From Capnocytophaga felis (GTDB lineage Bacteria; Bacteroidota; Bacteroidia; Flavobacteriales; Flavobacteriaceae): a DNA stretch of 64,000 nt. Below are positions 1 through 9,018 of the stretch, one piece after another (position 1 is the stretch's first letter; each line of letters opens with the position of its first letter). The notes under the pieces were generated by a model, which did no database searches, was not told the DNA's origin, and saw only the letters and a program-made list of their open reading frames with translations. The stretch is taken from the NCBI RefSeq assembly GCF_009684755.1, contig NZ_BLBC01000005.1:769047-833046 (forward strand). The letters run 5' to 3'. Made by a program: the position numbers and the translations under genes.

Positions 1-728
1 GATTTTAGTTTTTCGATAATTTTTATAAATTCATCTCCTTCTCCAATTTTCTTTTCTTTTTCGTCAATAAAATTATATGGAATTCCTCCTTCTACATATT
101 GTAAAACACCATTTTTGTCCAAAAATAAATTTAGAGGAAACGACTTTATTCCTAATTGGTTTATTAAATCTTTAGCATCAATTAAATGTTCAAAATCAAA
201 AGAGTGTGATTTTAGGAAATTTTCGACGGTTTCTTTCTTCTCATAGGTAACTGCTATAAAGTTAAAATCATTTTTGTATTTCTCCTTGATTTTGTTTAAA
301 ACAGGCATTTCGTCGATACAAGGAGTACATTTGGTAAACCAAAAATTTATCATTGTAGGTTTTCCTTTTAGTTGCTCCGAATTGAATTTTACGCCATTCA
401 AGGTGTTCAAACTGAATTTAGGAAGTTCTTTATTTTTATGTTCGGAAAGAGGTTCTGATTTAAAAAGTTCGTTCTGTTCTTTACCACACATATCAAATGA
501 GACCATGACGATGGTTGAATCTTCTTTTATCAGTGTTTCCTTTACTACTAAGCTAGCGTTCATTTTTCTGCTAAATGCTTTTGTCATCTTATCTTCCAAA
601 ATGGAAATAACTTCTTTTAACTCGGTTTCGGTCAGCCTATTTTTTCCGTCCGTACTATAGTATTTAGTTTGAGAATAGGAAACTACTGAAACAAAAAGAA
701 GAATTAATAATGATGTTAATTTTTTCAT
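1..728 (-). CDS. TlpA/AhpC-like thioredoxin protein, partial at its 3' end
   Basis: The gene reads leftward from an ATG at 728 and runs off the window edge, so the last codons are missing. The protein starts with a hydrophobic Sec signal (MKKLTSLLILLFVSVVSYSQ), so it should act in the periplasm. After a linker comes a thioredoxin fold with the redox motif CTPC at residues 134-137, preceded by the typical FWFTK strand. This is the TlpA/ResA arrangement of secreted disulfide reductases in Bacteroidota. The substrate is unknown. A good ribosome site (AGGAG) lies just before the start. The signal, fold and motif are seen; the reductase role is known for the family. Confidence 0.8.
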   Translation of the reverse strand, partial: MKKLTSLLILLFVSVVSYSQTKYYSTDGKNRLTETELKEVISILEDKMTKAFSRKMNASLVVKETLIKEDSTIVMVSFDMCGKEQNELFKSEPLSEHKNKELPKFSLNTLNGVKFNSEQLKGKPTMINFWFTKCTPCIDEMPVLNKIKEKYKNDFNFIAVTYEKKETVENFLKSHSFDFEHLIDAKDLINQLGIKSFPLNLFLDKNGVLQYVEGGIPYNFIDEKEKKIGEGDEFIKIIEKLK

Positions 729-899
729 TACTCCTGAATATTTTATGATTGGTCTTCATACTTTATCATTATTACTAATTACTATTTAAGAATTTATTAA
801 ATTCAAAATCAGAATAATAGATATTTACAGAGCGAAGATAAAGATATTTTTTTTAAGAAACAAACTATAAGCTATTTTTTGAAATTACAACATCACTCT

Positions 900-2396
900 T
901 CATTGCTGCTCTAATTTCAATTTTTCCACGATTTTGCGGTCGTTGGCAAGGCGTTGTACTTTGTTTTGTCCGCCGAGTTTTCCTAACGATTTCATATAGT
1001 CAGAAAACCCACCTTTAGCAACTTTAGTGATTTTTAGCGGTTGCAATACTTTTCCCTGAATCAAATCATAATAATATGAATTTTGCTCTTGCATCAGTGT
1101 ATCAATTTTTAAAGCAAAAGCTTTTAAATCAGTAGGTTCGTTTTCAAATTCGATAAACCACTCGTGGTAAGGCAATTCATTTTGAGCGGGATTCACCTGC
1201 GGAGCAACGGTAAACTCGGTAATACGAGCGTCCGTTCCCTCAATGGCTTGCCGTAGGGCTTCTTCTACTTCCTTGGCAATGACGTGTTCGCCAAAAGCCG
1301 AAATAAAATGTTTTATACGCCCCGAAACCACTACACGATACGGCTTGGTCGAAGTAAATTGCACCGTATCGCCAATATTGTACGCCCACAAACCTGCATT
1401 GGTGGAAATAATCATCGCGTAATTTACCCCGATTTCTACATCTTTGATAGTAAGCCTTTTCGGATTTTCTGAAAAGAAATCATCTGCTTTGATAAATTCA
1501 TAAAAAATGCCCGAATTGAGCAGTAAAAGCATTCCTTTTTCGGTTTGACTATCTTGATAAGCGAAAAATCCTTCCGAAGCCGGAAAAAGTTCAATACTAT
1601 CTACCTTTCTACCAATAAGATGCTCAAATTTTTGTCGGTAAGGCTCATAGTTTACACCTCCGTAGATGAACAAATGGAAGTTTTTAAACAAATCGCCCAC
1701 ACTCTTGCCCGATTTCTCTCGAAGTTTCTCGAAATACATCTGCACCCACGACGGAATGCCGCTGATAACCGTCATATCTTCCTTTAGGGTTTCTTCAACG
1801 ATGGCATCGACTTTGGTTTCCCAATCATCGATGCAATTGGTTTGCCACGACGGCATTCGGTTTTTTTGCAGATATTTGGGTACGTAATGTGCTGAAATTC
1901 CGGATAACCGACCAATTTTGATGCCGTTTTTTTCTTCTAAAATGGGGCTTCCTTGCAAGAAAATCATTTTTCCGTTAACAAAATCGGCTTTTTGCGTTTC
2001 GTGAATGTAGCATAAAATCGAATCACGGGCAGCTTCAATATGATAAGGCATTGATTCTTTGGTGATTGGGATATATTTTGCTCCGCTGGTAGTCCCTGAA
2101 GTTTTGGCAAAATAAATCGGTTTAGCTTGCCAAAGTATGTTCTCTTCTCCCGCTACAACTCGCTCAATATAAGGCTTTAATGCTTCATAATCACGAACGG
2201 GAACGTTTTTAACAAAATCGGAATGTGAGGTAATATGCTGAAAATGATGGTCTTTCCCGAATTGGGTGTTTTGGGCTTTTTTGATAAGTTCTTGAAATAC
2301 TTTTTCTTGTGTTTCGATGGGATGATTTGCCCATCGGTCGATTTTTTTCCTTACCGAAGCAGCGAATATTTTGGCTAAAAACGATTTTAGTGACAT
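900..2396 (-). CDS. GH3 auxin-responsive promoter family protein (acyl-adenylating enzyme)
   Basis: A 498-residue protein of the GH3 branch of the adenylate-forming (ANL) superfamily. The phosphate-binding motif SGTTSG lies at residues 100-105, inside the stretch YFAKTSGTTSGAKYIPIT. Plant GH3 enzymes activate a carboxylate with ATP and join it to an amino acid. Bacterial members are common in Bacteroidota, but their substrate is not established. No signal peptide or membrane helix is visible, so it is probably cytoplasmic. It is the last gene of a leftward group, 42 bp behind the M23 peptidase gene, and could share its transcript. The family call is secure; the reaction is open. Confidence 0.9.
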   Translation of the reverse strand: MSLKSFLAKIFAASVRKKIDRWANHPIETQEKVFQELIKKAQNTQFGKDHHFQHITSHSDFVKNVPVRDYEALKPYIERVVAGEENILWQAKPIYFAKTSGTTSGAKYIPITKESMPYHIEAARDSILCYIHETQKADFVNGKMIFLQGSPILEEKNGIKIGRLSGISAHYVPKYLQKNRMPSWQTNCIDDWETKVDAIVEETLKEDMTVISGIPSWVQMYFEKLREKSGKSVGDLFKNFHLFIYGGVNYEPYRQKFEHLIGRKVDSIELFPASEGFFAYQDSQTEKGMLLLLNSGIFYEFIKADDFFSENPKRLTIKDVEIGVNYAMIISTNAGLWAYNIGDTVQFTSTKPYRVVVSGRIKHFISAFGEHVIAKEVEEALRQAIEGTDARITEFTVAPQVNPAQNELPYHEWFIEFENEPTDLKAFALKIDTLMQEQNSYYYDLIQGKVLQPLKITKVAKGGFSDYMKSLGKLGGQNKVQRLANDRKIVEKLKLEQQ

Positions 2397-2438
2397 AATT
2401 TTAAAGTTGGAAGAACTTGATTCCTAATTTTCAGCAAA

Positions 2439-3320
2439 TTATTTAAACTCAATATAACTTTTTGGGTTCATCGGGTAGCCGTTGCTCCAAAGTTCAAAAT
2501 GAAGATGTGCCCCAGTGGAAAGCTCTCCCGTGTTACCAACTGTTGCGATAACCTCACCTGCTCGCACTTGGTCGCCTTGTTGCTTCACCATTGAAGCATT
2601 ATGTTTGTAAACGGATACCAAATTCTCCTTATGTTCAATGATGATAACGTTACCTGTGGCTATTGTCCATTCGGCGAAAATAACCGTTCCGTCAGCAACC
2701 GATTTCACGGCTGTTCCTTCAGGAGCCACAATATCAATACCATAATGACGCGTTTGCGGACGATACTCATTAGAAATCACTCCTGAAACGGGCGGAAACA
2801 ACAAAATTTCTTTATTCTGATAAAGTGCTTTCTCAAAAACATTATAACGGTCTTCCTCAGCAACTTCCTGACGTAATAAAGAATCTTGCTTATTCGGGCT
2901 TAAATCAATGGATTTCGGGTCAAATTTATAAGCCTCATAAAGAGAATCTTTTTTGATTTGTTCGTGATGAATATCGCCCGTAAGTACTTTTTTGATTGAA
3001 GTTAAATACATTTCGTTTTTCTTCATTTCATTTTCAAGCGAATCCAGCTTAAATACCAAATTAATGGTTTCTTGCTTGTTTTTCACTTCTGAAAATCCTA
3101 AAATGTACTGTTTCAGAGGAGTATAAATAATCAGTAACGTAGTGAGAATAATTACCAGCAATGAAAAAAGTGAGCCTACCACGAAGATATTAAGCCGACT
3201 CAAACGCATAGAAGCCTTTTCCTCAAAGGTTTCTTCATCCATAAACACTAAACGATATTTGCTCAGTAATTTACGCTTGATGTACTGTTTTTTGGTTTCC
3301 TTCGCTGAACTCATTTCCAA
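2439..3320 (-). CDS. M23 family metallopeptidase, membrane-anchored
   Basis: A 293-residue cell-wall peptidase of the LytM/M23 type. A cytoplasmic N-terminus of about 43 residues is followed by one transmembrane helix (about 44-66), a coiled-coil-like linker (80-115) and the C-terminal peptidase domain. Zinc and catalytic residues are in place: H192 and D196 in RHYGID, and H272/H274 in GAHLHFELW. It should be anchored in the inner membrane with the enzyme in the periplasm, cutting peptidoglycan cross-links or helping to control other hydrolases. It lies between a NifU-like gene and a GH3 gene, all on the same strand. The physiological target is unknown. Confidence 0.92.
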   Translation of the reverse strand: MEMSSAKETKKQYIKRKLLSKYRLVFMDEETFEEKASMRLSRLNIFVVGSLFSLLVIILTTLLIIYTPLKQYILGFSEVKNKQETINLVFKLDSLENEMKKNEMYLTSIKKVLTGDIHHEQIKKDSLYEAYKFDPKSIDLSPNKQDSLLRQEVAEEDRYNVFEKALYQNKEILLFPPVSGVISNEYRPQTRHYGIDIVAPEGTAVKSVADGTVIFAEWTIATGNVIIIEHKENLVSVYKHNASMVKQQGDQVRAGEVIATVGNTGELSTGAHLHFELWSNGYPMNPKSYIEFK

Positions 3321-3410
3321 GGATTTTTTAGATGTGTTTACATATCAAAAATCAAAAGTTAGAAAACTGAAAAATAAACTTTCAGAATACTAACTTTTGA
3401 ATAATAAAAA

Positions 3411-3659
3411 CTACGCAATGTTTATAACTTGTTCAATTTGTGGAACGTATTTTTTTATAGTCATCTCAACGCCACTTTTTAAGGTAAGTTGATTTACACT
3501 ACAACCGATACAATTTCCTTCCAATTTCACTTTTACAATTTTATCGTCCTCAATATCAACTAAGGTAATATCTCCCCCATCGCTTTGTAAAAACGGTCGG
3601 ATTTCATCTAAGGCTTTTAAAACGTTTTCTCTTACAGTCTCTGATGTCATCATTTCCAA
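3411..3659 (-). CDS. NifU-like C-terminal domain protein (Fe-S cluster carrier)
   Basis: This 82-residue protein is just the NifU C-terminal (Nfu) domain. The cluster-binding CxxC motif is in NCIGCSVNQLTLKSG, and the typical PFLQSDGGDI stretch is present near the N-terminus. Such proteins hold a labile 4Fe-4S cluster between two monomers and pass it to target proteins. It starts 14 bp after the stop of the Mrp/ApbC ATPase gene, itself an Fe-S carrier, so the two are probably co-transcribed and work in the same cytoplasmic pathway. Full length for this single-domain family. Confidence 0.92.
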   Translation of the reverse strand: MEMMTSETVRENVLKALDEIRPFLQSDGGDITLVDIEDDKIVKVKLEGNCIGCSVNQLTLKSGVEMTIKKYVPQIEQVINIA

Positions 3660-3673
3660 ATTATTTTATACTA

Positions 3674-4816
3674 TTACTTTTTGCTACTGCACCCTGCCAT
3701 TGTTGTAATTTTGATGGCTTCGGAAGGTGGCAGACTTTTATTGCGTTCTGCCACGCTTTGTACTACATTTCTGGCAAGTTGTACAAAGGCTTCGGCTTGT
3801 GGCGTATTTTCCTGCAATGCTGCAGGTCTGCCCACATCACCCGATTCGCGTATACTTTGCACCAACGGAATTTCTCCCAAGAAAGGTACATTCAAATCCT
3901 CTGAAAGATGCTTTGCACCTTCTTTTCCAAAGATGTAATATTTATTATTTGGCAACTCTTCAGGAGTGAAATACGCCATATTTTCTACAATTCCTAAAAC
4001 GGGAACATTGATGGTTTCCTGCTGAAACATTGCTACTCCTTTTTGAGCATCGGCAAGAGCTATTTTTTGCGGAGTACTAACCACCACCGCTCCTGTAACA
4101 GGCATTGCTTGCATAATACTCAGGTGAATATCACCCGTTCCCGGAGGCAAATCTAACAATAAAAAGTCCAATTCACCCCAATCGGCATCAAAAATCATTT
4201 GGTTTAACGCCTTTGCTGCCATTGGTCCTCGCCAAATTACAGCCTGATTCGGGTTTGTAAAAAAACCTATTGAAAGTACTTTTACGCCGTAATTTTCAAT
4301 CGGTTTCATTTTTGATTTTCCATCTACGTTTACCGAAATTGGTTTTTCATCGGCAACATCGAACATTATGGGCATTGAAGGACCATAAATATCAGCGTCT
4401 AACAAACCAACACTAAATCCCATTTTTGCCAATGAAACTGCTAAGTTTGCCGTAACGGTTGATTTTCCAACGCCACCTTTTCCTGAAGCCACCGCAACGA
4501 TATTTTTAATTCCCGGAATGGGTTTGCCTTTTATTTCAGGACGCTCGGGAGCAATCACTTTTACATTGACGAACACTTTGGCTTTTTCGTGAACTTCGTT
4601 GTGAATTGCTTTCATAATTTCAACCTCAGTACGTTTTTTGGCTTGTAAACTTGGATTGTTAATTACCACATCTACAACTACTTCATCACCAAAAACAACA
4701 ATATTTTGTACAGCTCCGCTATCAGCCATATTTTTTCCTTCGCCCGGAACTGTAATTTTGCGTAATGCTTCTAAAACGCTTTTCTTCTCAATCTTTTGCA
4801 TATTATTTATAATCAT
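3674..4816 (-). CDS. mrp: Mrp/ApbC/NBP35 family Fe-S carrier ATPase
   Basis: A 380-residue cytoplasmic P-loop ATPase that binds and hands on Fe-S clusters. An N-terminal MIP18/DUF59 domain (about 7-90) is followed by the deviant Walker A motif GKGGVGKST (112-120), the DLPPGTGD motif, and a C-terminal tail ending MAGCSSKK. The ATG at 4816 is used here; a second ATG at 4801 (MQKIEKK) fits homologous N-termini equally well. A promoter -7 element lies upstream at 4886-4893. It heads a leftward group with the NifU-like carrier, the M23 peptidase and GH3. The pairing with NifU supports a role in Fe-S assembly. Confidence 0.93.
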   Translation of the reverse strand: MIINNMQKIEKKSVLEALRKITVPGEGKNMADSGAVQNIVVFGDEVVVDVVINNPSLQAKKRTEVEIMKAIHNEVHEKAKVFVNVKVIAPERPEIKGKPIPGIKNIVAVASGKGGVGKSTVTANLAVSLAKMGFSVGLLDADIYGPSMPIMFDVADEKPISVNVDGKSKMKPIENYGVKVLSIGFFTNPNQAVIWRGPMAAKALNQMIFDADWGELDFLLLDLPPGTGDIHLSIMQAMPVTGAVVVSTPQKIALADAQKGVAMFQQETINVPVLGIVENMAYFTPEELPNNKYYIFGKEGAKHLSEDLNVPFLGEIPLVQSIRESGDVGRPAALQENTPQAEAFVQLARNVVQSVAERNKSLPPSEAIKITTMAGCSSKK

Positions 4817-5134
4817 TTACTACGGATAAAACCTCAACACAAATAAGAAATTAAACACTAAATTGAGGATAAATTATCCATTTCGCAAATATACAATCTT
4901 ATTTTGAAAAGCTAAAAATAATGGATTTTTTTTAGAAAGAATAATTGAAGTAATTTGCGTATCATCAAAAATCAATTCAACATAGTGAATGCGATGAGTT
5001 TCTTTTAAAATATAAAAAGTTACAGTAATTTTGTATTTTCAAAGCATTGATAATGTATTTTTTATCTTTCAGAAAAATAAGAGAAATTTTCGTTATTTCA
5101 ACTTAGCAACTAACAAGCTGAAGCATTTTAAAAC
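4817..5134. other. Intergenic region with the mrp promoter
   Basis: This gap between mrp and the MFS gene holds a leftward -7 element TATATTTG at 4886-4893, about 70 bp before mrp. Its -33 box is imperfect. I see no gene, clear terminator or repeat in the rest. Confidence 0.5.
4886..4893 (-). promoter_or_regulatory. -7 promoter element for mrp
   Basis: On the minus strand this reads TATATTTG, a perfect match to the Bacteroidota -7 consensus TAnnTTTG, followed by GCG. No perfect TTTG is seen at the -33 spacing; a TTTA sits there. Confidence 0.5.
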
Positions 5135-6319
5135 CTAATTAACTTTCTTCTTTAAGTTGGGCAAAAAGTAAGCAATCAGTCCTAATAAAGGCAAAAAAGA
5201 ACACAATTTGTAAACAAACTCAATATCGGTTAAATCAATGATTTTTCCTAAAACAGCCGAAGCAAGTCCGCCCATTCCGAAAGCAAAACCATAAAAAAGC
5301 CCGGAAACCATTCCTATCTTTTTGGGAAGCAGTTCTTGCACATACACCAAAATCGCAGGAAAAGCCGATGATATTACCAAACCAATAATCACAATCAAAA
5401 CAGCTGTCCACTGCTGATTTACATACGGAAGTAACAACGCAAACGGAGCAGCTCCCAAAATAGAAAACCAAATCACAAATTTCCGACCAAATTTATCACC
5501 AAACACACCTCCAAGTAATGTTCCTAATGCAGCGGCACCCAAAAAATAAAACAAATACACTTGTGCCTGAACCTCGGACAAACCAAATTTATGCATCGTG
5601 TAAAACTGAAAATAATTTGTAATTCCGGCAGTATAAAAATATTTTGAGAAGATTAAAATCAGTAAAATCGAAACAGAATTTGTAACCTGACGAGGTGTTA
5701 AATCGGGCATAACGATTGGTTTTTTAACTGATTTTCTGTATATTTTCAAGATATTACTTCTCCATTTACCTATATATGAGAGAATTACAATTGCCAAAAC
5801 AGAAAAAATCACAAACCAAAGTACATATATTTTTCCGTTAGGAATAACAATCCAAGCAATGAGAAGCGGAGCAATCGCCGTTCCTGAATTTCCACCCAAC
5901 TGAAAAATAGATTGTGCTAAACTCCGCTTTCCACCCGAAGCCAAAAAAGCAACCCGTGACGACTCAGGATGAAAAATAGAAGAACCCGTCCCTACCAGAA
6001 AAACAGCAGTCAGCACCCAAGCATAACTTGTTGAATATGCTAAAATTACGATTCCTAAAGTAGTGAACAACATCCCGAAAACCTGCGAATAAGGCAACGG
6101 ACGTTTGTCAGTAAAATTTCCTACCAAAGGCTGAAAAATGGAAGCCGAAACCTGATAGCAAAGTGTGATGATTCCCACCTGTGTCATCGTAAGCCCGAAC
6201 TCTTCCCGCAACTGCGGATAACTCGCTGTAATTACTGCCTGAAGTAAATCATTGAGTAAGTGTGCTATCGCTATGGCAAAAAGGATGGAATAAGTTGTTT
6301 TGGGTTGCGTTTGTTCCAT
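5135..6319 (-). CDS. MFS transporter, fosmidomycin-resistance (Fsr) type
   Basis: A 394-residue membrane protein with about 12 hydrophobic segments. The N-terminal stretch HLLNDLLQAVITASYP and the later FHPESSRVAFLASGGKR are typical of the Fsr branch of the major facilitator superfamily. The motif between helices 2 and 3 is GNFTDKRP. These proteins export small drugs such as fosmidomycin by proton antiport, but the natural substrate here is unknown. It is a single gene with its own promoter: a perfect -33/-7 pair at 6343-6373, just before the ATG at 6319. Confidence 0.9.
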   Translation of the reverse strand: MEQTQPKTTYSILFAIAIAHLLNDLLQAVITASYPQLREEFGLTMTQVGIITLCYQVSASIFQPLVGNFTDKRPLPYSQVFGMLFTTLGIVILAYSTSYAWVLTAVFLVGTGSSIFHPESSRVAFLASGGKRSLAQSIFQLGGNSGTAIAPLLIAWIVIPNGKIYVLWFVIFSVLAIVILSYIGKWRSNILKIYRKSVKKPIVMPDLTPRQVTNSVSILLILIFSKYFYTAGITNYFQFYTMHKFGLSEVQAQVYLFYFLGAAALGTLLGGVFGDKFGRKFVIWFSILGAAPFALLLPYVNQQWTAVLIVIIGLVISSAFPAILVYVQELLPKKIGMVSGLFYGFAFGMGGLASAVLGKIIDLTDIEFVYKLCSFLPLLGLIAYFLPNLKKKVN

Positions 6320-6342
6320 TGTTTTCTTTAAAAATGAAAATG

Positions 6343-6373
6343 CAAAAGTAAATGTAAAAACTCTAAAAACAAA
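6343..6373 (-). promoter_or_regulatory. Promoter of the Fsr-type MFS gene
   Basis: On the minus strand: -33 TTTG (6373-6370), exactly 19 bp, then -7 TACTTTTG (6350-6343). Both boxes match the Bacteroidota consensus. The start codon is 24 bp downstream. Confidence 0.7.
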
Positions 6374-6538
6374 AAGTCACTTTTTTTGAAATTCAAAATC
6401 AATTTAAGGCAATTATTCTACTAAAAATCAATCACTTGTGAATATTTTTTACATAATATTAAAAATATAATTATCTGATTTTCAATAAAACTTAGCAAGC
6501 AATTCACAGCATTTCTACACAAAACTGTACAATAATCG

Positions 6539-6546
6539 TATATTTG
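6539..6546 (+). promoter_or_regulatory. -7 promoter element for the lpxE-like/eptA operon
   Basis: TATATTTG matches TAnnTTTG exactly. It overlaps a possible upstream TTG start (6544), which makes that start unlikely and favours the ATG at 6574. The -33 box is not clear. Confidence 0.55.
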
Positions 6547-6573
6547 CAGTTTGAAATCTGTAAATCAATCACA

Positions 6574-7410
6574 ATGAACACCTACGTTACTGATAATTAC
6601 AAAAAAGTTTCGTTCTATTTATTATTTCTGCCCATATTTGTAATAATTACAATTGTTGGATTTCTCTACTTACAAAATGCACTAAATGTTGCAGGATATG
6701 TGAATATTCAGAAAAATGTTTTTTATTTTCTGAATTCAAACTTATCTCAACTTCCTATTTTACAGAACAATTTAACACAAATTGGTGATGCACTTATTTT
6801 TATGTCGCTGTTGAGTGTTTTTATTTTTTACGTTCCAAAAATGTGGGAAGCATTATTCTCGGCATCGTTGATATCTCTTGTTTTTTCAAAAACATTTAAA
6901 GAAATTTTTGACATTCCCCGACCGGCTACCATCTTTAACAATGAAAGTTTTACGATTATCGGAGAAACTTTAGTAGGTTATTCAAGTTTGCCTTCAGGAC
7001 ATTCCATAACCACTTTCACCGTAATTACCGTATTGATGTTTGCTTTCGCTCCTAAAAAATCAACTTACAGATATTTATGGTTTATTTCTTCAATTTTATT
7101 AGGATTAATCATAGCTTTCACTCGCGTAGGCGTAGGGGCTCATCATCCGCTTGATGTAATCATTGGCAGCACGCTTGGATTTACATCAGGGCTTTTGGGA
7201 ATCCTTATAAACAAAAAATATAAAATATGGAATTGGATAGCTAACAAAAAATTCTATCCGATTTTCATTCTGATATTTTTAGCTTGTTCCACAGTTGTAA
7301 TCAAAAAAATAATAGATGAAAATTTATTCGTCTATTATATAACCTTATTTAGTTTAATCGTTTCTTTATTCATAATAACAAAATCGTATGTTCAAAATTT
7401 TAAAAAATAA
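6574..7410 (+). CDS. PAP2 family phosphatase, probable lipid A 1-phosphatase (LpxE-like)
   Basis: A 278-residue inner-membrane protein with several hydrophobic helices and the three-part PAP2 signature: KEIFDIPRP (ending about residue 117), PSGH (140-143), and TRVGVGAHHPLD with R184, H190 and D194. The ATG at 6574 is chosen because the longer reading frame starts inside the promoter. The next gene, a phosphoethanolamine transferase, overlaps its end by 23 bp. In Helicobacter and Capnocytophaga, LpxE removes the lipid A 1-phosphate so that EptA can add phosphoethanolamine there. The gene order therefore points to LpxE, although sequence alone cannot exclude a general undecaprenyl-pyrophosphate phosphatase. 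Confidence 0.82.
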   Translation: MNTYVTDNYKKVSFYLLFLPIFVIITIVGFLYLQNALNVAGYVNIQKNVFYFLNSNLSQLPILQNNLTQIGDALIFMSLLSVFIFYVPKMWEALFSASLISLVFSKTFKEIFDIPRPATIFNNESFTIIGETLVGYSSLPSGHSITTFTVITVLMFAFAPKKSTYRYLWFISSILLGLIIAFTRVGVGAHHPLDVIIGSTLGFTSGLLGILINKKYKIWNWIANKKFYPIFILIFLACSTVVIKKIIDENLFVYYITLFSLIVSLFIITKSYVQNFKK

Positions 7411-8917
7411 TTTGAGTTTAACACGTTTCGCAGTGTTAATGAGTTTGCTAAACTTTTTATTATTTCATTATCCTTTTTTCAATTTTGTATTTGAAAATAT
7501 TGATTACAAAGGTTTCAGCGGGATTGTAACTATCGTCAGTTTAATAATTTTAATGCTGGTTGCAAACTTTTTTACTTTCTATTTGATATTGTTTTTATCC
7601 AGAAAAGTAGGTAAATTTTTATTGGTTATTTTCTTTATCCTCAATGCAATCGCAGTTTACTTTATCAATACATACAGCATTATTGTTGATGAAAGTATGA
7701 TTGGCAATGTAATAAACACCAATTATGAAGAATCGAGCAGTTTCTTTTCGTTTAAAATGGTTTTGTACGTCATCTTTTTGGGAATTGTTCCAAGTATTTA
7801 CATCATTAAAGCGAAAATAGTTAAGCCAAAGGTAAAGAAATCTTTTGTTACTTTATCGCTTACTTTAGTATTTATGATTGCTTTGGCTTTTGCAAACGGA
7901 AACAGTTGGCTGTGGATTGACAAAAATTCAAAACAATTGGGAGGACTTGCAATGCCTTGGTCGTATGCGGTAAATACTTCACTTTTTTATATTCACAAAT
8001 ATCAAGAAAATCGGAAAGAAATCTTGTTGCCTGATGCTACAATAAAAGACAATGAAAAATCAGTAGTGGTTTTGGTAATTGGTGAATCGGCTCGAAGTCA
8101 GAATTTTTCTTTATACGGTTATTCAAAAAACACAAATCCATTACTTTCAAAAACTGAAAATGTATTTCACTTTGAAGCTACTTCGTGTGCCACATACACC
8201 ACAGCCGGAGTAAAATGTATTTTAGAACATCAAAACACGGGGGATTTATATGAAATTCTCCCTAATTATCTACATCGAAATAATGTTGAAGTAGTCTGGA
8301 GAACCACCAATTCTGGAGAACCACCAATTCATATTGATAAATATCAAACAGGAAGTTTCCTAAGAGAAAATTGTCAAGGAGAAAGTTGTAATTATGATGA
8401 AGTTCTCATTAACGGATTGAAAGAACAAATCACATCAAGCAACAAAAACAAAGTGTTAATTATTCTGCATACCAGCACCAGCCACGGACCTACATACAAC
8501 AAAAAATATCCGCCAGAATTTGAAGTTTTCAAACCAGTATGTAACAGCGTAGAACTTGCCAACTGCACTCAGGAAGAACTCCTAAATGCTTATGATAATA
8601 CCATAGTTTACACGGACTATATATTACACAAAATAATTGAAGATTTAAAAGAGTTGAAAGATTACAAAAGCACAATGCTTTATATTTCTGACCACGGTGA
8701 ATCTTTAGGAGAGAAAAACCTGTATATGCACGGGCTTCCGATGAGCCTCGCACCAAAAGAGCAATATGAAATTCCGTTTATCGTTTGGGTTTCTGAAGAT
8801 TCAAAACAATTAAAGTCACTCGAGAATTTATCACAGAATCACGTATTCCATAGTGTTTTAAACTTCTTGGGAATAGATAGCCCTATTTACAATGAAGAAA
8901 TGAATATTTTTGAATAA
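7388..8917 (+). CDS. eptA: Phosphoethanolamine transferase (EptA-like) acting on lipid A
   Basis: A 509-residue protein of the YhjW/YjdB/YijP transferase family. Five N-terminal membrane helices (about 12-30, 44-70, 76-95, 123-140, 153-170) lead into a periplasmic alkaline-phosphatase-like domain. The zinc site is seen in E233 (IGES), D435/H436 (SDHGES) and H448. The likely nucleophile is T271 in SCATYTTAG, aligned with the catalytic threonine of Neisseria EptA. Cysteines at 267, 277, 329, 334, 385 and 393 could form the usual disulfides. It overlaps the LpxE-like gene by 23 bp, so the two are translated together. It should add phosphoethanolamine to lipid A and lower binding of cationic peptides such as polymyxin. 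Confidence 0.92.
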   Translation: MFKILKNNLSLTRFAVLMSLLNFLLFHYPFFNFVFENIDYKGFSGIVTIVSLIILMLVANFFTFYLILFLSRKVGKFLLVIFFILNAIAVYFINTYSIIVDESMIGNVINTNYEESSSFFSFKMVLYVIFLGIVPSIYIIKAKIVKPKVKKSFVTLSLTLVFMIALAFANGNSWLWIDKNSKQLGGLAMPWSYAVNTSLFYIHKYQENRKEILLPDATIKDNEKSVVVLVIGESARSQNFSLYGYSKNTNPLLSKTENVFHFEATSCATYTTAGVKCILEHQNTGDLYEILPNYLHRNNVEVVWRTTNSGEPPIHIDKYQTGSFLRENCQGESCNYDEVLINGLKEQITSSNKNKVLIILHTSTSHGPTYNKKYPPEFEVFKPVCNSVELANCTQEELLNAYDNTIVYTDYILHKIIEDLKELKDYKSTMLYISDHGESLGEKNLYMHGLPMSLAPKEQYEIPFIVWVSEDSKQLKSLENLSQNHVFHSVLNFLGIDSPIYNEEMNIFE

Positions 8918-8940
8918 TCAATTATAATATGAAAAATAAA

Positions 8941-8972
8941 AAATCCTTTACTAATTGGTAAAGGATTTTTTA
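8941..8972 (+). terminator. Rho-independent terminator after eptA
   Basis: A perfect 11-bp stem (8941-8951 with 8958-8968) and six-base loop are followed by a T run. It lies 24 bp after the eptA stop and may also work for the leftward MscS gene. Confidence 0.8.
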
Positions 8973-9018
8973 TATCATTTCGGAAAAATATACTTATCTC
9001 CTACTCTATCCTGAAAAA

